Shown piece by piece: positions 60,976 to 64,000 of a stretch of 64,000 nt of DNA (its first letter is position 1; every line of letters begins with the position of its first letter). Location of the stretch: NCBI RefSeq assembly GCF_001269925.1, contig NZ_LHVO01000066.1, positions 1 through 64,000 on the forward strand, given 5' to 3'. Source of the stretch: Pseudomonas sp. MIACH (GTDB taxonomy: Bacteria > Pseudomonadota > Gammaproteobacteria > Pseudomonadales > Pseudomonadaceae). The notes below the pieces were generated by a model. The model worked only from the letters and a program-made list of their open reading frames with translations, was not told the origin of the DNA and made no database searches. The translations under genes and the position numbers were made by a program.

Positions 60976-62580
60976 CTATCGACGCACGATCAGATAAACA
61001 CCCACGGCGACCATGATGCCGGCCGGCCAGTGCCCCAGTTGGTTCAGCGGCCCGCCAATCGCCAGCATCACGCCACCGACCAGGTGCGCGGCGCCCAGCA
61101 GGCGCAGGAACCAGTCATCCTTGCGCGTGTGCCACGGTGGCGCGGGGTCCTTGGCGTGGGGCTGGGACATGCGCTCCAGCAGGTCGCGGGTCATATTGGC
61201 CAGGTGCGGCAGTTGCTCGAACTGGCTGTGCAGGTTGCCCAGCAGGGTTTTCGGGCTGACTCGCTCGCGCATCCAGCGTTCCAGGAACGGCTGCGCGGTG
61301 TTCCACAGGTCGAGGTCCGGGTACAACTGGCGGCCCAGGCCTTCGATGTTGAGCAAGGTTTTTTGCAGCAGCACCAGTTGCGGCTGCACTTCCATATTGA
61401 AGCGCCGCGCGGTCTGGAACAGGCGCATCAGCACCTGGCCGAAGGAGATATCCTTCAGTGGTTTTTCAAAGATCGGCTCGCACACCGTGCGGATCGCCGC
61501 TTCGAATTCGTTGAGCTTGGTTTCCGCCGGCACCCAGCCCGAATCGATGTGCAACTGCGCCACGCGGCGGTAGTCGCGCTTGAAGAAGGCGAACAGGTTG
61601 CGCGCGAGGTAGTCCTGGTCTTCCGGGGTCAGGCTGCCGACGATGCCGCAGTCGATCGCAATGTACTGCGGGCTCCACGGGTTGACGGTGCTGACGAAGA
61701 TATTGCCGGGGTGCATGTCGGCGTGGAAGAAACTGTCGCGGAACACCTGGGTGAAGAAAATCTCCACGCCGCGCTCGGCAAGCATCTTCATATCGGTGCG
61801 CTGGTCGGCCAGGGTGGCGAGGTCGGTGACCTGCACGCCGTAGATGCGCTCCATCACCAGCACTTTCGGGCGGCACCAATCCCAATACACCTGCGGTACA
61901 TACAGCAACGGCGAGCCTTCGAAGTTGCGCTTGAGCTGGCTGGCGTTGGCCGCTTCGCGCAGCAGGTCGAGTTCGTCGTAGATGGTTTTTTCGTAGTCGG
62001 CGACCACGTCTACCGGGTGCAGCAGGCGCGCATCGGCAGAGAAACGTTCGGCGGCGCGGGCGAGGATGAACAGCCACGCCAGGTCCTGGCCGATGATCGG
62101 CTTGAGGCCCGGGCGGATCACCTTGACCACCACTTCTTCGCCGGTCTTCAACTGCGCCGCGTGCACTTGTGCCACCGAGGCCGAGGCCAGTGGTTCGACG
62201 TCGAAGCGGCTGAACACCTCGCTGATCTTCTTGCCCAGTTGCTCTTCGATCAGCTTCATCGACTGCTGCGAATCGAATGGCGGCACGCGGTCCTGCAGCA
62301 GCATCAGTTCGTCGGCGATGTCTTCGGGCAGCAGGTCGCGACGTGTGGAGAGGATCTGTCCGAACTTGATGAAGATCGGTCCCAGGTCCTGCAACGCCAG
62401 GCGCAGGCGCGCGCCACGGCTCAGCTCCAGCTGTTTGCGCGGGAACCAGCGCCACGGCAGCACATAGCGCACTGCCAGCAGGAACCACGGCAGGGGCAGG
62501 GCGAACAGCAGGTCATCGAGGCGGTAGCGGATTACGACGCGCTGGATACGGAACAAACGGCGGACGGCGAGCAGCTTCAT
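60976..62580 (-). CDS. ubiB: Ubiquinone biosynthesis protein UbiB (atypical kinase family)
   Basis: A 534-residue membrane-associated protein of the ABC1/ADCK family, needed for ubiquinone synthesis, probably through ATPase activity that helps extract lipid intermediates. The KxGQ motif is FIKFGQILSTRRDLLP near residue 70; the Ala-rich nucleotide loop is PLASASVAQVH. HADMHPGNIF and AIDCGIVGSL carry the catalytic Asp and metal site. Two C-terminal membrane helices (about 490-534) anchor it. It overlaps ubiJ by 4 nt. Confidence 0.96.
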   Translation of the reverse strand: MKLLAVRRLFRIQRVVIRYRLDDLLFALPLPWFLLAVRYVLPWRWFPRKQLELSRGARLRLALQDLGPIFIKFGQILSTRRDLLPEDIADELMLLQDRVPPFDSQQSMKLIEEQLGKKISEVFSRFDVEPLASASVAQVHAAQLKTGEEVVVKVIRPGLKPIIGQDLAWLFILARAAERFSADARLLHPVDVVADYEKTIYDELDLLREAANASQLKRNFEGSPLLYVPQVYWDWCRPKVLVMERIYGVQVTDLATLADQRTDMKMLAERGVEIFFTQVFRDSFFHADMHPGNIFVSTVNPWSPQYIAIDCGIVGSLTPEDQDYLARNLFAFFKRDYRRVAQLHIDSGWVPAETKLNEFEAAIRTVCEPIFEKPLKDISFGQVLMRLFQTARRFNMEVQPQLVLLQKTLLNIEGLGRQLYPDLDLWNTAQPFLERWMRERVSPKTLLGNLHSQFEQLPHLANMTRDLLERMSQPHAKDPAPPWHTRKDDWFLRLLGAAHLVGGVMLAIGGPLNQLGHWPAGIMVAVGVYLIVRR

Positions 62581-63200
62581 GCGTTATCGCTTGGATCAAG
62601 GGAACGGCTCAGGCGCTCGAAGCGTGCCTCAAGACGTTCCAGGTCGATTTTGGCCTTGTCGAGTTCACGAAAGCGCGCTTGCGCTTCGCGTTCTCCGACC
62701 AGGGTGCGCGATTCTTCGCTCAGGTATTCGGCGAGGTTCTGGTTAAGGCTGGCGAACCCCTGCTGGTACCAGCGCGTGCGACTGCGCAGGTGCCCGCTGA
62801 TCAACTGGGTGGCGACGGGGCCGATCCAGCGTGACAGTTCGTACTCCCAGTCCAGCTCCAGGTCTTGCAGCACGGCGGCCAGGTCCATCAGTACCGCACT
62901 GTCGCCTTCCAGGTGCACTTCGGGGCCGTGGAGGATGGCGGTCTTGTTGCGGCTCAGCGCCAGGTGCAACAGGCTGGAGGCCGGTGCGCGCAGGGTGCAG
63001 TCGGCTTCGGCGGCCCATTGAGTAGCGAGCAGCAGGCCTTCATCGCTGGGCAGGATAAACAGCTGCAAGGCGGGGCTGGTGCAGTCCACGGCGATGACCT
63101 TGCCGTTCAAATGCGCGAGCCGCGCCAGGGCGGTACTGTCCAGGCGCAGCACACGGTTGAGGCCGTGTTCGACGCTGGCAAGCAGGCCTGCGAACAGCAT
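62577..63200 (-). CDS. ubiJ: Ubiquinone biosynthesis accessory factor UbiJ
   Basis: A 207-residue protein with an N-terminal SCP2 sterol-carrier-like domain (about 15-115) and a C-terminal coiled coil (about 165-205, RFRELDKAKIDLERLEARFE). UbiJ scaffolds the soluble Ubi complex and binds the isoprenoid tail. It shares one base with the ubiE stop (TGATG) and overlaps ubiB, so ubiE-ubiJ-ubiB is one tightly coupled operon. Confidence 0.95.
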   Translation of the reverse strand: MLFAGLLASVEHGLNRVLRLDSTALARLAHLNGKVIAVDCTSPALQLFILPSDEGLLLATQWAAEADCTLRAPASSLLHLALSRNKTAILHGPEVHLEGDSAVLMDLAAVLQDLELDWEYELSRWIGPVATQLISGHLRSRTRWYQQGFASLNQNLAEYLSEESRTLVGEREAQARFRELDKAKIDLERLEARFERLSRSLDPSDNA

Positions 63201-63970
63201 CAGGGCTTGATGCCGCGGTGCAGGGCGACGATGCCCGAGGTCATGTTGTGGTAGGTCACGCGGTCGAAACCGGCTTCTACCATCATCGACTTCAGGGTTT
63301 CCTGGTCGGGGTGCATGCGGATCGATTCGGCCAGGTAGCGGTAGCTCTCGGCGTCGTTGGTGATCAGCTTGCCCATCAACGGCATGAAGGCAAAGGAGTA
63401 GGTGTCGTAGACCTTGGACATCAGCGCGTTGGTCGGCTTGGAGAACTCCAGTACCAACAGGCGACCACCTGGCTTGAGGACGCGCAGCATCGAGCGGATC
63501 GCGTCTTCCTTGTGGGTCACGTTGCGCAGGCCGAAGGCGATGGTCACGCAGTCGAAATGGTTGTCGGGGAACGGCAGCTTCTCCGCGTCGGCCTGGACGA
63601 ATTCGATATTGCCGGCCACGCCCTTGTCGAGCAGGCGATCGCGGCCGACCTTGAGCATCGAGCCATTGATATCCGCCAGCACCACCTGGCCGGTAGGGCC
63701 AACGAGCTTGGAGAACTTGGCCGCCAGGTCGCCCGTACCGCCGGCGATATCCAGCACGCTGTTGCCGGTACGTACGCCCGACAATTCAATAGTGAAGCGC
63801 TTCCACAAACGGTGCATACCGCCCGACAGCACGTCGTTCATGAGGTCGTACTTGGCCGCTACGGAGTGGAACACCTCAGCGACTTTTTCCGCTTTCTGGC
63901 TTTCCGGGACGTTCTTGAAGCCGAAGTGAGTGGTGGGTTCGGCATCGCTGCCTTTGCGCTGATCAGTCAT
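63200..63970 (-). CDS. ubiE: Ubiquinone/menaquinone C-methyltransferase UbiE
   Basis: A 256-residue SAM-dependent methyltransferase that adds the C2 methyl group in ubiquinone synthesis. SAM motif I is VLDIAGGTGDLAAKFSKLVG, and later motifs are FDCVTIAFGLRNVTHKEDAI and GGRLLVLEFSKP, all typical of UbiE. It opens the ubiE-ubiJ-ubiB operon. The ATG at 63970 has AAGAGA-like purines upstream; its promoter lies largely beyond the window end. Confidence 0.97.
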   Translation of the reverse strand: MTDQRKGSDAEPTTHFGFKNVPESQKAEKVAEVFHSVAAKYDLMNDVLSGGMHRLWKRFTIELSGVRTGNSVLDIAGGTGDLAAKFSKLVGPTGQVVLADINGSMLKVGRDRLLDKGVAGNIEFVQADAEKLPFPDNHFDCVTIAFGLRNVTHKEDAIRSMLRVLKPGGRLLVLEFSKPTNALMSKVYDTYSFAFMPLMGKLITNDAESYRYLAESIRMHPDQETLKSMMVEAGFDRVTYHNMTSGIVALHRGIKP

Positions 63971-64000
63971 ATCGCTGTCACCAAAAGAGAATGCGGGACA

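Noticed and set aside
1..64000. Search for prophage, integrase, toxin-antitoxin, restriction or other defence genes
   Set aside because: All substantial frames fit housekeeping or metabolic families in a gene order normal for Pseudomonas; no such genes were recognised.

Overview
The window looks like a core-chromosome segment of a fluorescent Pseudomonas (P. fluorescens group). It is GC-rich. Gene order follows the Pseudomonas blocks ubiE-ubiJ-ubiB-hisI-hisE-tatABC-rsmE, opgGH, pip-dtd, hut, typA-thiI-glnA-ntrBC and secB-grxC-gpmI-envC-ctpA. Intergenic gaps carry the GTGGGAGGGGGCTTGC-type inverted REP doublets (REPINs) typical of this group. I see no rRNA, tRNA, prophage, intact insertion sequence, CRISPR array or defence island.

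Layout. 1-5351 (minus): gpmI, then envC-ctpA-divergent polysaccharide deacetylase (cell division and envelope). 5503-6694 (plus): a cysteine-less rhodanese, grxC and secB. 6821-8018: trmL and a membrane-anchored hypothetical start back to back on one CATG; they are followed by a triple stem-loop RNA locus that I call NrsZ-like. 8246-13634 (minus): the nitrogen core glnA ... ntrB-ntrC, with sigma54 and NtrC-type sites, plus a cupin lipoprotein and a periplasmic chorismate mutase. 13969-17383 (plus): thiI and typA. 18183-26765 (plus): glgP, a DUF2339-DUF3999 membrane pair and fbp. 26942-27796: two small lipoproteins, one a lipocalin. 27851-43681: the whole histidine utilisation locus, hutF divergent from hutCD, then hutU-T(u)-XWV-H1-H2-T(h)-I-G. 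44026-49997: pip-dtd and the periplasmic glucan genes opgGH. 50185-53782: an amino-acid ABC importer with two tandem binding proteins. 53810-57799 (minus): two tandem HBM-type chemoreceptors. 57989-63970 (minus): rsmE, tatABC, hisE, hisI, ubiB-ubiJ-ubiE.

How it fits together. Nitrogen control links much of the window. NtrBC, its target glnA, the NrsZ-like RNA (sigma54-type promoter inside the upstream gene) and the hut operon (sigma54-type promoter whose predicted start lies in a HutC operator) are all present. Candidate Crc/Hfq motifs next to the hutH2 and hutT ribosome sites would add carbon control at translation.

The most interesting observations are: (1) three 33-nt hairpins with covarying stems and an invariant 10-nt loop; (2) HutH1, a histidine ammonia-lyase paralogue that lacks the Ala-Ser-Gly triad needed for the MIO cofactor; (3) the layered control of hutU; (4) duplicated binding-protein genes that kept duplicated promoters; (5) a decayed coding remnant between hutG and pip. 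I did not find a wholly new multi-gene system.
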